A stretch of DNA of 64,000 nt from Bacillota bacterium (lineage in GTDB: Bacteria > Bacillota > Clostridia > Peptostreptococcales > Anaerovoracaceae): assembly GCA_029006195.1 (NCBI GenBank), contig JAQXGH010000017.1, positions 1 through 64,000 of the forward strand, given 5' to 3'. The notes beneath the pieces are model-generated. The model was not told the DNA's origin and searched no databases. It saw only the letters and a program-made list of their open reading frames with translations. This document shows positions 27,201 through 36,247 of this stretch, piece after piece. The position numbers were made by a program, and so were the translations under genes. Each line of letters begins with the position of its first letter. Within the stretch, counting starts at the first letter, position 1.

Positions 27201-30200
27201 AAGTATGCACATATAAATGAACCATACGATCAGTACAAGAACGAAACACTTGAAATCACAGGTGATGGAGCTAGAAATAATGTAACATTAACAGTTGCTG
27301 ACCTCGAAGGTAAGCAGAAGCTGGCTCAGACAACTACATTCAGTATCAAAAAGAATAATAAGGGTACTGTATCAGAAACATATAGAGGCTTCAACCTCTA
27401 TAACCTGCTCACCTCAACAACAGTTGGCCTCAAGAGCAGTGCTAACGGCATCATTGTTACAGACACTAATGAAGCAACATATAAATTCTCAATGGATGAC
27501 ATCAGAAAGATGTACACGAACACTCTGTCTAAGGAAGATGTTCCAGTAATGCTGGCATATGGTATCAACATTGATGGAACAGAATATCCACTGGTTCCAC
27601 AGAGAGATTCAGAAGGCTACGCTACAGATGCTGGCAAAGTTATCGAAAACCACGGTGGACCACTGAAGCTGATCATCGGACAGACTGACGAATCAGACAG
27701 CAACGGTTCAAAGTGCATTAAGAATGTAGCTAAGATCGAAATCACAGCTGCAGAAACAGATAGCTGGACTCATGATAGTGGAGTATTCACGCAGTATCTT
27801 GATGATGAAGCTCTGACACTTCAGGTTGTTGATAACGACAACAAGGAACTCTTTGTTAAGACTTATACAACAGCTGAACTTGAAGCTATGACAAGCATCG
27901 TTGAAAGAGCTGATGTCATGACTACTTCAAAGGAAACTTGGGAAGGTCTTAACCTTTGGAAGTTCGTGCTTCAGGAAGCTGGAAGCATTGAGGGAGTTAG
28001 CGATCCTGTTTCAGTAACAGCAATCGCTAAGGATGGATTCTCTAAGGAACTGAGAAGTATCTTCGGTCTTGATGCTCTTCAAAACGGTGTACAGGACGGT
28101 ACAACATATGTTCCTATCCTCCTGGCATACGCAAAAAACGGATATCCACTCGTACCTGGCGGCGGCAAGAACGGGGGAACTCCAGGTGAAGGTTTCGATG
28201 CAACAATCGGAAACGACGGTGGTCCAATCAGGCTCGCTACACACCTTAACCAGGGTGCAGCACTTTCAGAAACAAAAACGATCGTAGTTAAGGTAGGCGG
28301 TTCAAGTGCTCCTGAAACTAAGCCTGGCGATTTCACAATTGCTGGTTCAGTTGATAAGATAATCTCACTTGACGACCTGAATAAGTATGAAGGCAGAGAA
28401 GCTACCTACACTTGTAAGAAGAGCACTGACGTAGTTAAGGGCGTTTCATTAGAAACAATCCTTAAGGATAACGGCATTGATGTTGCAACTACTAAGATCA
28501 CTCTCAATGCAACTGACAACTACGAAAAGACTGAAACAACATATAACAACATTACTCTGGCAGATGCAATCGATCAGAAGTACTTCGTAGCATGGGAAGA
28601 ACAGAAGGCTGATGGTCAGTTTGTTCCTATCCACGACACTAACAAGGACGGATCAGAAACATACTGGAGAATCTACAGAAACTACAACGAATCAATCGGA
28701 AAAGAACCAACAGTTGACTGGAGAAATAAGTGCACAGGACTTCTGGGAATCACAGTAGATATCCCTCAGGTAGTTAAGTTTAAGACTCTCGTAGCTGATG
28801 GTGATGCACTTCCAATGGCAGGCATCAGAGCCGTATCAAAGGCTGAAGACGGCAGCATGTGGCTGGCAACTTACGGACAGGGTATCGTAAAGCTTAATGA
28901 AAAAAAGGAAGTAGCAGCTATTTATAACACTGCTTCAACTCCAGGACTTAGGGTAGACGTAGTATCAGCTGTATGCCCAGATGATGAAGGCGGCGTATGG
29001 TTTACTCAGAACGCCAGCTATGAAAATCCTGAAAACAATCAGGGTGTTGGTTACCTTAAGGACGGCGAAGTAACATACTATACCGAAGCTGACGGAAACA
29101 CAATTCCTAACAACTATGTTCAGGAAATCAAGATCGATGCAGACGGAAACGTATGGTTCGGTTCATTTGGCGGCTTAACTAAGTACACTCCAGAAACTGA
29201 CACATGGCAGACTTGGAATGAAAATGACGGATTCCCTGCAAGATCAATCGATAATATCGAAATCGATGCTAATGGCGGAATCTGGTGTGGATTCTATCCA
29301 AACGGAGAAGGTACACAAACAGATCCTTATACAGGCGGATTCGCTTACTTCAAGGATGGCGTAGTAACTTGCCCAGATACATATAAGTACAAAGCAGCAT
29401 ACGATGATGCAAGCGGCAGCTCAATGCTGGCTCAGGTATGGATCAGAGACATTGCTATCGATAAGGATGGCGGTGCTTGGATCGTAGCATCAGGAACAAG
29501 ATCAGGTATCGTAAACGAAGGCGGTACTGTATGGTACGTGAAGGCTCCTGGTGAAAAGCCTCTTAAGTACTCAGGTAAGGAATTACTTGGAGACGCTCTT
29601 GACGGAGCAGACAATGCAGAAGTTAGAATGGTAGCATGTGATGCAGATGGTGGACTTTGGTTCGGTACATCAGCAGATGGTATCATATACGTTAAGAATC
29701 CAGCTGTAAGCGCAGATCACAGCATGGCTGTAACAGCAGAATACAGCAAGGAAACAGGCTCATGGGATGCAAGTCTCAACAACATTTACAGCCTCGACAT
29801 CATCGATGACGTGGTAATCGCAGGTTCAGCAAACGGCCTTGCATGGAAGGGAGGACTGGCTAAGTCAATCGTTTATAACAGCGGTAGCGAAGAACCGGAT
29901 GATCCAGAGGCTGCAGAACTGAACGATGCAATCGCTAAGATCGACATCGAAAACATCACTCTGGATGATGAAGAAGCAATCAATGCATTAGTTAAGCAGT
30001 ATGCTGAAATGACTGAAGAACAGAAGGCTCAGGTCGAAAACCCTCAGGCTCTGGTTGATGCAGTTAATAAGATCGCTGAAACTAAGCAGGTAATTGCTGA
30101 AACTAAGAAAGAAATCGTTACAACAGAAAGCTACGTAAACTACAAGGATTATGCAGCTGACGATATGATGTATCTGTGGATCATGTCACAGAAGGCAGAG

Positions 30201-30839
30201 AAGGCTATTGAAAACGCTAAGTCAATAGCAGAAGCTCAGACTATTATGGATGGATACATGGGCGCTATCATGGATACTCCATCAAAGTTCTCAACTACTC
30301 AGGTTAAGAACGTAGCAGCAGCTTCATACTCATTCGACAGTAACGAAGTTACTTGGGATGCTAAGGAAGGCGCAGTATCATACGATATCTATAGAGCTAC
30401 TAAGAAGAACGGTAAGTATACTAAGGTTGGAGAAGCAACAGGCACTTCATATGTAGACACTGGCCTGCCAACAGGTAAGTACAGATACTACAAGGTAAAG
30501 GCTGTAGACTACTTCGATCACTACTCCAAGTTCTCAGCTAAGAAGTATGCTAAGCCACTGCCAGAAGCACCAGTAATCACATCAGTAACTCCAGGTGAAA
30601 ATACAGCAGAACTCACATGGGGCGCTGTAAACGGTGCAACAGGATACAGAATTTACTACAAGCGTGCAAAGGCTAAGGCTAAGTACGTTAACGTAACAAG
30701 ACCTGAGCAGCTTGAAAGAGTAATCAAGAAGCTTAAGTCTGATAAGGAATACAAATTCAAGATCAGAGCTTACACTAAGGTAGGAAAGACTAAGTACTAC
30801 GGTAAGTGGTCAACAGTTGTTAAGGAAACAATCCTGTAG
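24246..30839 (+). CDS. Giant secreted protein with eight SUOX-like repeats, beta-propeller and Fn3 domains
   Basis: This 2,197-residue protein has a signal peptide (about 1-40). Eight repeats of about 170-200 residues follow, each marked by a YEGVxLWxLL-type motif (near residues 113, 277, 445, 641, 872, 1046, 1232 and 1397), and several end in GGPLRVIWG-type strands. This is the GVPLxxLL...GAPLRLVVP pattern of sulfite-oxidase-fold proteins. A two-component-regulator-type propeller (about 1525-1865, DGSMWLATYGQG), a helical stretch and two Fn3 domains (about 2019-2197) complete it. No heme or molybdenum Cys ligand is evident. ATG 24246 follows AAAGGAGAAAG; the ORF-track start is upstream of that site. 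It probably forms a long surface-displayed binding array. Confidence 0.8.
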   Translation: MSKASKGKSIMAKFLGFFLAIAMVFTMMPLNANTYSYAAENEMTLQTPELVVTGSAVIGNGGVYSADNVGLEKSYTRDQLKQMVTSGAGGADVLYSAQKTKEPYTKLLYRATGVWVTSLLEGTAYDASTDVLQLIASDGYVTSFDPARKELQGTKINGLNVTRYAFPGIMKGDEANAKEVPAMLAYASTESEVEDPETAGAEKNQLTLHIGQETVTEHNNGAYAKKIKTMVGGDKLTEVALTVGSETFTRADVLAMPYAERTFNYTTSNGNATDNVKGVPMSVLLDGCNENDTVNFEAADGYAVAASGMTVKQLIDGNFILGYEVNGQGLYSTKKKDPSVYGFFNLYGDGDAYAKPAKLVNKISVVSSEGIDFTTSPYKHITNGGQSGSSPYNIDAITGATLTVEGPGVKSSVPLPVRDLEGQNKGAVRGVYTDERNGKETTRSYEGIDLYYILNNMQTGTNGIILTDKAKKVEIKNRNRRTIATLTIDEINKMHESDHPAIVAYGTANEDGTNERPFVYNGATGEDLELGNNDGCLKLVCDTSSMADQTYKTFGNMAYIYVEEDTTPGFKHDKEPYNHKDNTKYIVTLTGDKMGKEALYTVDQLEDMVTYDADGNVEAGGIGYRDEYSLANSTYWYVNTYEGVKLWDLLVKSGLDPALADDDSVKVSFGSTDNYTGFDTFTTKQLADPNNFKFYEKNAADLNDGKYESTDEADLIKAGYPVLLSYGVNGYPYVKSSKLDGYLSGLQNDGGPLRVIWGKTSYNHANGSNQAKLVDRIFVGGNTYHYATHKYTDAVANPAQSAQSALQDNKITVNIYNGAGDAARLIKSEEYTVGDIEEIIYDGGLTANQKKVAAVKNFYEVKKNGFTYSDIYEGINLNYFLENVVELPGAEGTISFNGADEQHDLGTVLSIDNGVNNKEGISGLTPVLAYGKNGYPLVTDKGEGFVKAANNNNGPLQVIIPSKSAGEAFSAYNNVTEISINLTADKYAHINEPYDQYKNETLEITGDGARNNVTLTVADLEGKQKLAQTTTFSIKKNNKGTVSETYRGFNLYNLLTSTTVGLKSSANGIIVTDTNEATYKFSMDDIRKMYTNTLSKEDVPVMLAYGINIDGTEYPLVPQRDSEGYATDAGKVIENHGGPLKLIIGQTDESDSNGSKCIKNVAKIEITAAETDSWTHDSGVFTQYLDDEALTLQVVDNDNKELFVKTYTTAELEAMTSIVERADVMTTSKETWEGLNLWKFVLQEAGSIEGVSDPVSVTAIAKDGFSKELRSIFGLDALQNGVQDGTTYVPILLAYAKNGYPLVPGGGKNGGTPGEGFDATIGNDGGPIRLATHLNQGAALSETKTIVVKVGGSSAPETKPGDFTIAGSVDKIISLDDLNKYEGREATYTCKKSTDVVKGVSLETILKDNGIDVATTKITLNATDNYEKTETTYNNITLADAIDQKYFVAWEEQKADGQFVPIHDTNKDGSETYWRIYRNYNESIGKEPTVDWRNKCTGLLGITVDIPQVVKFKTLVADGDALPMAGIRAVSKAEDGSMWLATYGQGIVKLNEKKEVAAIYNTASTPGLRVDVVSAVCPDDEGGVWFTQNASYENPENNQGVGYLKDGEVTYYTEADGNTIPNNYVQEIKIDADGNVWFGSFGGLTKYTPETDTWQTWNENDGFPARSIDNIEIDANGGIWCGFYPNGEGTQTDPYTGGFAYFKDGVVTCPDTYKYKAAYDDASGSSMLAQVWIRDIAIDKDGGAWIVASGTRSGIVNEGGTVWYVKAPGEKPLKYSGKELLGDALDGADNAEVRMVACDADGGLWFGTSADGIIYVKNPAVSADHSMAVTAEYSKETGSWDASLNNIYSLDIIDDVVIAGSANGLAWKGGLAKSIVYNSGSEEPDDPEAAELNDAIAKIDIENITLDDEEAINALVKQYAEMTEEQKAQVENPQALVDAVNKIAETKQVIAETKKEIVTTESYVNYKDYAADDMMYLWIMSQKAEKAIENAKSIAEAQTIMDGYMGAIMDTPSKFSTTQVKNVAAASYSFDSNEVTWDAKEGAVSYDIYRATKKNGKYTKVGEATGTSYVDTGLPTGKYRYYKVKAVDYFDHYSKFSAKKYAKPLPEAPVITSVTPGENTAELTWGAVNGATGYRIYYKRAKAKAKYVNVTRPEQLERVIKKLKSDKEYKFKIRAYTKVGKTKYYGKWSTVVKETIL

Positions 30840-30873
30840 GCAAATAAATAGTAGGATTACTTCAAAAAAGAAG

Positions 30874-30911
30874 TATAATAAAGATGAAGGGCTAGGCTAA
30901 ATGCCTAGCCC
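30874..30911 (+). promoter_or_regulatory. -10 box and perfect stem-loop before the ABC permease gene
   Basis: TATAAT (30874-30879) is followed by GGGCTAGGC and its perfect complement GCCTAGCCC with a five-base loop, and no T-run. It may be an internal promoter whose transcript starts with a stabilising hairpin, or a processing site that separates levels of the giant protein from the transporter. Confidence 0.5.
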
Positions 30912-30936
30912 TCATTGCAATTTACCGGAGGATTTT

Positions 30937-31971
30937 ATGAACAGCACAAAGAACAGCATAAAATCGAATAGAAGTGCATTACTTAACGTAATGCTGTTTT
31001 TTGTGTTGCTCATAATCGTTATGGCAGCGCTTTGTCTAGGTAAATATTCCATCGCACCAGGCGACTGCATTAGAATTCTTATAGACCAGATCATGCCGGG
31101 GAAGTCTGGAGTCGATCCGATGGATGAGAACGTCCTTATGGGAGTCAGACTCCCGAGAACAATGGCTACAGTAATAGTGGGTGCGGCATTGTCTCTTTCG
31201 GGCGCGGTATATCAGGGCATCTTCAAGAACCCGCTGGTATCACCTGATTTCTTAGGTGTATCCGCAGGGGCATGCGTTGGTGCAGCCATCGCCATTCTCT
31301 TAATGATGCCGGCAGGATTCGTACAGGTATTCGCATTCTTTGGAGGAATACTGGCGGTAACGCTTACAGTTCTCATACCAAAAGCAATAAGAAGTAATTC
31401 CAGCATCATGCTGGTTCTGGCAGGCATAATCGTCAGCGGAGCCATGTCATCCATACTGGGATTCATCAAATATATAGCTGACCCTGAAACTCAGCTGGCA
31501 GCCATCACATACTGGCAGCTGGGCAGCTTCGCATACGTTGATAACAAGGCAGTACTGCAGATACTGCCGCTTGTTATAGTCGCATCAGCCATTATCATAG
31601 CAATGTCCTGGTGGATCAACGTGCTGTCTCTTGGCGACAGCGAAGCACAAAGCCTGGGAGCGGACGTAAACCTGCTCCGCGGAATCTGCATCGTTTGTTC
31701 AACAGTACTGACAGCAAGTGCTGTATGCATTTCAGGAACCATCGGATGGATAGGTCTTGTTATACCTCATTTCGGCAGAATGCTGGCTGGTTCAGACAAC
31801 AGAAATCTGCTTCCTGCAGCTTGCCTTATGGGCGGAATATTCATGCTGGTGGTGGATACAGCAACTAGATTGATCGGCCCTGCAGAAATGCCTGTAAGCA
31901 TTCTCACAGGACTCATCGGCGCGCCGTTTTATGCATGGCTTTTATATAAGCAGAGGAGTACGCTCAGGTAG
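30937..31971 (+). CDS. FecCD-family ABC importer permease
   Basis: This 344-residue protein has about ten membrane helices and FecCD signatures: VRLPRTMATVIVGAALSLSGAVYQGIFKNPL near residue 75, GxxxG-rich helices, LGDSEAQSLGADV and GLVIPHFGRMLAGSDNRNLLP. The family forms class II importers for siderophores, heme, B12 and, in MolBCA, molybdate or tungstate. ATG 30937 is chosen from ACCGGAGG just upstream; the ORF-track start lies in a hairpin. It is followed by its ATPase and binding-protein genes. Confidence 0.93.
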   Translation: MNSTKNSIKSNRSALLNVMLFFVLLIIVMAALCLGKYSIAPGDCIRILIDQIMPGKSGVDPMDENVLMGVRLPRTMATVIVGAALSLSGAVYQGIFKNPLVSPDFLGVSAGACVGAAIAILLMMPAGFVQVFAFFGGILAVTLTVLIPKAIRSNSSIMLVLAGIIVSGAMSSILGFIKYIADPETQLAAITYWQLGSFAYVDNKAVLQILPLVIVASAIIIAMSWWINVLSLGDSEAQSLGADVNLLRGICIVCSTVLTASAVCISGTIGWIGLVIPHFGRMLAGSDNRNLLPAACLMGGIFMLVVDTATRLIGPAEMPVSILTGLIGAPFYAWLLYKQRSTLR

Positions 31972-31979
31972 GAGGAAGT

Positions 31980-32765
31980 ATGAATACGATTTATGAAGTA
32001 AGTAATCTGACATATAAATATCCTTCCGGAGACAGAATGGTGCTTGATGGCGCAAGCCTTAGACTTGGTGAGGGCGAGATACTCTGCATTCTGGGACCTA
32101 ATGGTGCCGGCAAAACGACGCTTCTTAACTGCCTGGCAGGTCTTATAAAGCCAAAGAATGGTGAAATAAAGCTTAAGGGCAGAAGCATTAATGATATGAA
32201 GGTCAAAGACATAGCTCAAATTGTTGGCTACGTACCGCAGGTGCACACGCCAGCCTTTGATTACAAGGTTAAAGACTTCGTATTAATGGGCGCATCGCCA
32301 GGAATGGGAATGTTCGAAAGACCATCAAAAGAAGACGAAGAGGCCTGCATTAAAGTACTGGCAGGAATGAATCTAGAGCATCTGGCTGAGAAATCATACA
32401 TGAACATCAGCGGTGGCGAAAGGCAGCAAGTGCTTATAGCCAGAGCCATACTGCAGAAGCCATCGGTTATACTCTTTGACGAACCGACTGCTCACCTTGA
32501 CTACGGCAATCAGCACAGAGTGCTCAAGCGAATAAAGAAAATGTCCGAAGACGGATATTCGGTAATAATAACAACGCATAACCCTGATCACAGCCTGCTG
32601 CTTGGCGGTAACGTAGCCATAGTGGGAAGAGACGGTAAGATAATTCAGGGCAAATGCGAAGAAATGATAACAGAAGAAAATTTACGCAAAGTCTATGATA
32701 TCGACCTCAGACTCATGTGGGTCGAAGAACTTGGAAGGAAAGTATGTCTAGTACCAGAACTTTAA
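31980..32765 (+). CDS. ABC importer ATP-binding protein (FepC/BtuD/MolC type)
   Basis: This 261-residue ATPase shows Walker A GPNGAGKTTLL (about 37-47), the Q-loop near VGYVPQVH, signature SGGERQQVLIARA and Walker B ILFDEPTAHLD. It powers the FecCD permease. It starts 8 bases after the permease with AGGAGG upstream, and its 3' end overlaps the binding-protein start by 22 bases, indicating translational coupling. Confidence 0.94.
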   Translation: MNTIYEVSNLTYKYPSGDRMVLDGASLRLGEGEILCILGPNGAGKTTLLNCLAGLIKPKNGEIKLKGRSINDMKVKDIAQIVGYVPQVHTPAFDYKVKDFVLMGASPGMGMFERPSKEDEEACIKVLAGMNLEHLAEKSYMNISGGERQQVLIARAILQKPSVILFDEPTAHLDYGNQHRVLKRIKKMSEDGYSVIITTHNPDHSLLLGGNVAIVGRDGKIIQGKCEEMITEENLRKVYDIDLRLMWVEELGRKVCLVPEL

Positions 32766-33823
32766 CTAAGATAATTGCTATGATCCTGTGCCTTGTGATG
32801 GCACTTACATGTTTGACTGCATGCGGAGGCAGCTCGGCTTCCAGCGATGAAGTTTTATCTCAAAACGGAGATAAACCAGGAACCGTCATAGAAGAAACAG
32901 ATGAATATGTTACTATAGTAGATCAGGCTGGAAGAGAAGTTACAGCCAAGAAGAAACCTGAAACTATAGCTCTTTGCTACAGAGTAATAATAAGATTTCT
33001 TCTTAATCTGGAGCAGGGAGATAAGATTGTCGGCGTAGGTAAGTCGGAGAAATTCCTCGATGAACTGGAACCAAATATTGCTAATGCAGTAGATGTAGGT
33101 AAGGGCGTGGCAGATGTGGAAGCAGTTGCGGAGCTTAATCCGGATATCTTCTTACATAAGGCTTCTGATGTAGAAACTCTGGACGCAATTCAGGATCTGG
33201 GGATACCATCTGTCGGCATCAGAGTAGAGAATCAGGAAGACATGGTTACAGCCTTTGAAATAATGGGTAAAATCTGTGGCAAAGAAGACAAAGCAAAGGA
33301 GCTCATAGATTTTTACAATTCACACATAGAGAAGTGCCAGAGCCTGACTAAAGATATAGAGAATAAAAAGTCTGCAATCGTTATGGGTTCATCCATAGGC
33401 AAGGTTGCTGACGGATCAATGCTGCAGGGCAATATGATCGAAATCGCAGGCGGAATTAACTGCGCTGACGAGCTTAAGGCTACAGAACTTTGGCCGACTG
33501 CCGGTGCGGAGCAGATATTCGCATGGAACCCTGATTACATCTTCATAACTAATCAGGAAGGTGCTGTATATGATGCGGATGACATATTAAATGATCCGGC
33601 CTGGTCAGAAATTACAGCAGTCAAGAACAAAGATGTTTATGTAATGCCGGCTAAGGAAGACTCCTGGGAACTCCCTGGAATCGTCAGCGTTATCGGCATT
33701 GAATATATGATAAGAACAATGTACCCGGATCTTCTCAGTGACGAAGAACTGGAAAAGGATGTTAACGATTTATACGAACTTTCTTATGGCAAAACTTTTG
33801 AAAGGGACGAATTGGGTTACTAA
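32744..33823 (+). CDS. Substrate-binding lipoprotein of the FecBCD-type importer
   Basis: This 359-residue lipoprotein has a lipobox (LTACGG, about residue 26) and a helical-backbone (class III) binding fold, with YVTIVDQAGREVTAKKKPETIAL, VADVEAVAELNPDIFL and FAWNPDYIFITNQEGA. It delivers substrate to the FecCD permease. The substrate is not decided by sequence. The Moco-type riboswitch and the SUOX-like neighbours make molybdate, tungstate or a pterin cofactor better guesses than iron. Start 32744 is chosen from GGAAGGAAAGT. Confidence 0.9.
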   Translation: MSSTRTLTKIIAMILCLVMALTCLTACGGSSASSDEVLSQNGDKPGTVIEETDEYVTIVDQAGREVTAKKKPETIALCYRVIIRFLLNLEQGDKIVGVGKSEKFLDELEPNIANAVDVGKGVADVEAVAELNPDIFLHKASDVETLDAIQDLGIPSVGIRVENQEDMVTAFEIMGKICGKEDKAKELIDFYNSHIEKCQSLTKDIENKKSAIVMGSSIGKVADGSMLQGNMIEIAGGINCADELKATELWPTAGAEQIFAWNPDYIFITNQEGAVYDADDILNDPAWSEITAVKNKDVYVMPAKEDSWELPGIVSVIGIEYMIRTMYPDLLSDEELEKDVNDLYELSYGKTFERDELGY

Positions 33824-35268
33824 TGGGAAAGCTATCATTGAACTTGAAAAAAACAGTGGCAATAATCACTGTCATATTGTTTGTTTTGCTTCAGTTCACG
33901 ATACTGATTCCGCAGGAAGCTTTAGCTAGAGACACAGCTCTCGAAATCAGAGTGCAGTATCTAATGGAACGTGGCGATATGGTAAGACTAAAAACTACCA
34001 TAAGCAGCGCAGATCTTGATGCTGCAGCTCAGGAGTATTGCTTTGCCAATATCAGAAATACTGGTAACATTCTGGTAATGATGGCAAAGGGAGTTCCAAT
34101 AACAGAAATCCTTAGGGCTGCCGGAATTGATATCAATTCAGTTGACTGCATCTATCCTGATACAGATGATGCTTACGGTAAGGATCCTCAGAGCGGAACC
34201 ATTCACGTTAAGTACACTAGAAATGATATTGAAGGCGTGGGATACTACTATCCTAAGCTGAATGCAATAGATGAAACAGAGGAGGGAGAATTCGTAACCT
34301 ACTTTACTAAGTCGGGTTCCGTGATCACTCCTTTAGAAGGCTTTGACGAAGGCGCAGTGCAGGTGCCTGCGATCCTGGCAACGGAATTTGGCGAGGGCTC
34401 AGGGCAGGGGGAACTTGCTGAAGACCAAAAGCTGAGTCGTAATAAGACTTATAGATTTTGCATAGGCCAGACTAAACTTAAGGCCGGTAAGAAGACCACT
34501 AGTGCCGACGTAACCGCTAAGGAATCGGCGCACAGCATTTACGGTCTGACTGTAGTGCTAAAAGGCTACCCGGTTAAGGGCGTAAACCTTTCTGTAGACG
34601 ACCCTGATGTTGTGATAGGAAGTCAGAAGACTGTCCACGCCAGCATCGTAGGGGATGAAACTTTCGCAGAGCTTCTTGATACAGGAACGCTGAAGTGGAA
34701 GTCCAGCAATACGGCTATCGCTACAGTCGATCAGAATGGCGTGGTTACTTTTAAGAAGAAGGGTAAGGTAACCATTACAGCAACTGCCCAGGATGGCACA
34801 GTTGGTAAAATCACTTTTGGATCCAGTGGATCAAGTACGGTTGACGATCCTAGCTCAGGCGGCTCATCGTCTGGCTCGCATTCGGGAAGCGGAAGTTCGT
34901 CATCGGAATCAGGTTCATCGGCTTCCGGCAATTCTCAGGTAAAGAATCCAGATAACAGAGATTCTGACGGTCTGGAACAGATGATAGAAATACAGGACCG
35001 CGATAAAAACAAGAAACAGCACAAAATCGCATCAGTAACTACGATTACAGCTAGAGAAATAAGCATTGGCGACCAGGTAATGCCTCTTCCTATGGAGGAA
35101 ATATCAGCGCAGGATCAGCAAAGACTCGAAATGGCGGATAACGCCCAGAGCCTGGAAGCTAATAAGCAGTTTACAGCAGCGGCAGGAGCAACAGCGGCCG
35201 GTTCGGCGCTGGCAGCATGCGCGGCAGGTGTAGCGCTTAGAATTAGAAGATACAAGATGGAGGTATAA
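33823..35268 (+). CDS. Membrane-anchored SUOX-like/Big2 protein
   Basis: This 481-residue protein has a signal peptide (about 1-36), a SUOX-like domain (about 50-245) with KGVPITEILRAAGIDI and VQVPAILATEFG, and a Big2-like immunoglobulin domain (about 250-325, WKSSNTAIATVDQNGVVTF). A Ser/Gly-rich stalk (about 330-375) leads to a C-terminal transmembrane helix with a basic tail (ALRIRRYKMEV). Its start overlaps the preceding stop (TAATG), so it is co-translated with the binding lipoprotein. It may be the membrane-bound link between the secreted SUOX-like array and the importer or ExbB-like motor. Confidence 0.8.
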   Translation: MGKLSLNLKKTVAIITVILFVLLQFTILIPQEALARDTALEIRVQYLMERGDMVRLKTTISSADLDAAAQEYCFANIRNTGNILVMMAKGVPITEILRAAGIDINSVDCIYPDTDDAYGKDPQSGTIHVKYTRNDIEGVGYYYPKLNAIDETEEGEFVTYFTKSGSVITPLEGFDEGAVQVPAILATEFGEGSGQGELAEDQKLSRNKTYRFCIGQTKLKAGKKTTSADVTAKESAHSIYGLTVVLKGYPVKGVNLSVDDPDVVIGSQKTVHASIVGDETFAELLDTGTLKWKSSNTAIATVDQNGVVTFKKKGKVTITATAQDGTVGKITFGSSGSSTVDDPSSGGSSSGSHSGSGSSSSESGSSASGNSQVKNPDNRDSDGLEQMIEIQDRDKNKKQHKIASVTTITAREISIGDQVMPLPMEEISAQDQQRLEMADNAQSLEANKQFTAAAGATAAGSALAACAAGVALRIRRYKMEV

Positions 35269-35269
35269 C

Positions 35270-36247
35270 ATGTCAGAATTTGTGAAGAGCATCCTTAGAG
35301 CCATAAGCAGCTCACTGCAGATTCCAACTATAATCATATTGATAATCCTTATACTGGTTACAATAGTAATGCTAGGAGCTATCATAGCTGAAGTATTCAC
35401 AGAAAGAAGAAGGCTCACAGACAGCATCCCTAGCCTTGTAGATGACATGCAAAAAAAATCCATACCGCAGCTCAAAACTGTAATAGAAGAGAGCGGTATC
35501 TTAAGAAGGCAGAAGGAAGCGGCTTTAGAGCTCCTTAACAGAAGTGATTATCCGGCTAATACCAGAGAAGCTCTGGCCAGACAGCTTATCGCCGATGAGG
35601 AAAGTCACTATAACAGCCTCACTAAAGTAACTGATATCATAGCTAGAATTGCACCTATGTTCGGCCTCATGGGAACACTGATCCCGCTGGGTCCTGGACT
35701 TATGGCGCTGGCACAGGGCGATACAAAGACACTGTCAGATTCACTGCTTATAGCCTTTGATACAACAGTTGCCGGCCTCATCAGTGCGGCAGTATGTTAC
35801 GTGATCTCAGGCATCAGAAGAAACTGGTATGAAGGCTACATGGTAGGCCTTGAAACTATCATGGAAACTATTCTGGAAGAACAGAGCAGAACTGACCTGC
35901 CTGCTGAAGCTAAGGCTCCTGAATCAGAAGCTGCCGAAGAAACTGTTCAGGCAGAATCTTCATATAAACCACCACAGAAAGAAACTGAAGAGCTGCCTAT
36001 ACCTGAACTGGTGTTGGCTCCGCAGGTAGAAGTCATACCGGCTCCAATTACTGAGCTGGAACCTGAAGTGATACCTGCACCGGTTTTAGAGCCTATACCT
36101 GGGCCACAGCCAGAAGTGATTTCAAAACCTAATAACGAGCCACCGAAGGCTGAGGCAAACACTGAAGAAGAAATCAAAGAGGTATCAGATGCTGATCTGG
36201 CATCGATTCTGGATTCGATCCTCAAGAATTCGGAGGTGGATAAATAA
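35270..36247 (+). CDS. MotA/TolQ/ExbB-type proton channel protein
   Basis: This 325-residue protein has an N-terminal helix (about 15-43), a cytoplasmic loop and two further helices in the MotA/TolQ/ExbB core (about 125-185; APMFGLMGTLIPLGPGLMAL and FDTTVAGLISAAVCYVISG, both family signatures). A long Pro/Glu-rich cytoplasmic tail follows (about 205-300). ExbB-like channels use the proton gradient to move a partner protein. No outer membrane or TonB receptor is expected in this organism. The gene starts one base after the membrane-anchored SUOX-like gene and overlaps DUF2149. Confidence 0.9.
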   Translation: MSEFVKSILRAISSSLQIPTIIILIILILVTIVMLGAIIAEVFTERRRLTDSIPSLVDDMQKKSIPQLKTVIEESGILRRQKEAALELLNRSDYPANTREALARQLIADEESHYNSLTKVTDIIARIAPMFGLMGTLIPLGPGLMALAQGDTKTLSDSLLIAFDTTVAGLISAAVCYVISGIRRNWYEGYMVGLETIMETILEEQSRTDLPAEAKAPESEAAEETVQAESSYKPPQKETEELPIPELVLAPQVEVIPAPITELEPEVIPAPVLEPIPGPQPEVISKPNNEPPKAEANTEEEIKEVSDADLASILDSILKNSEVDK

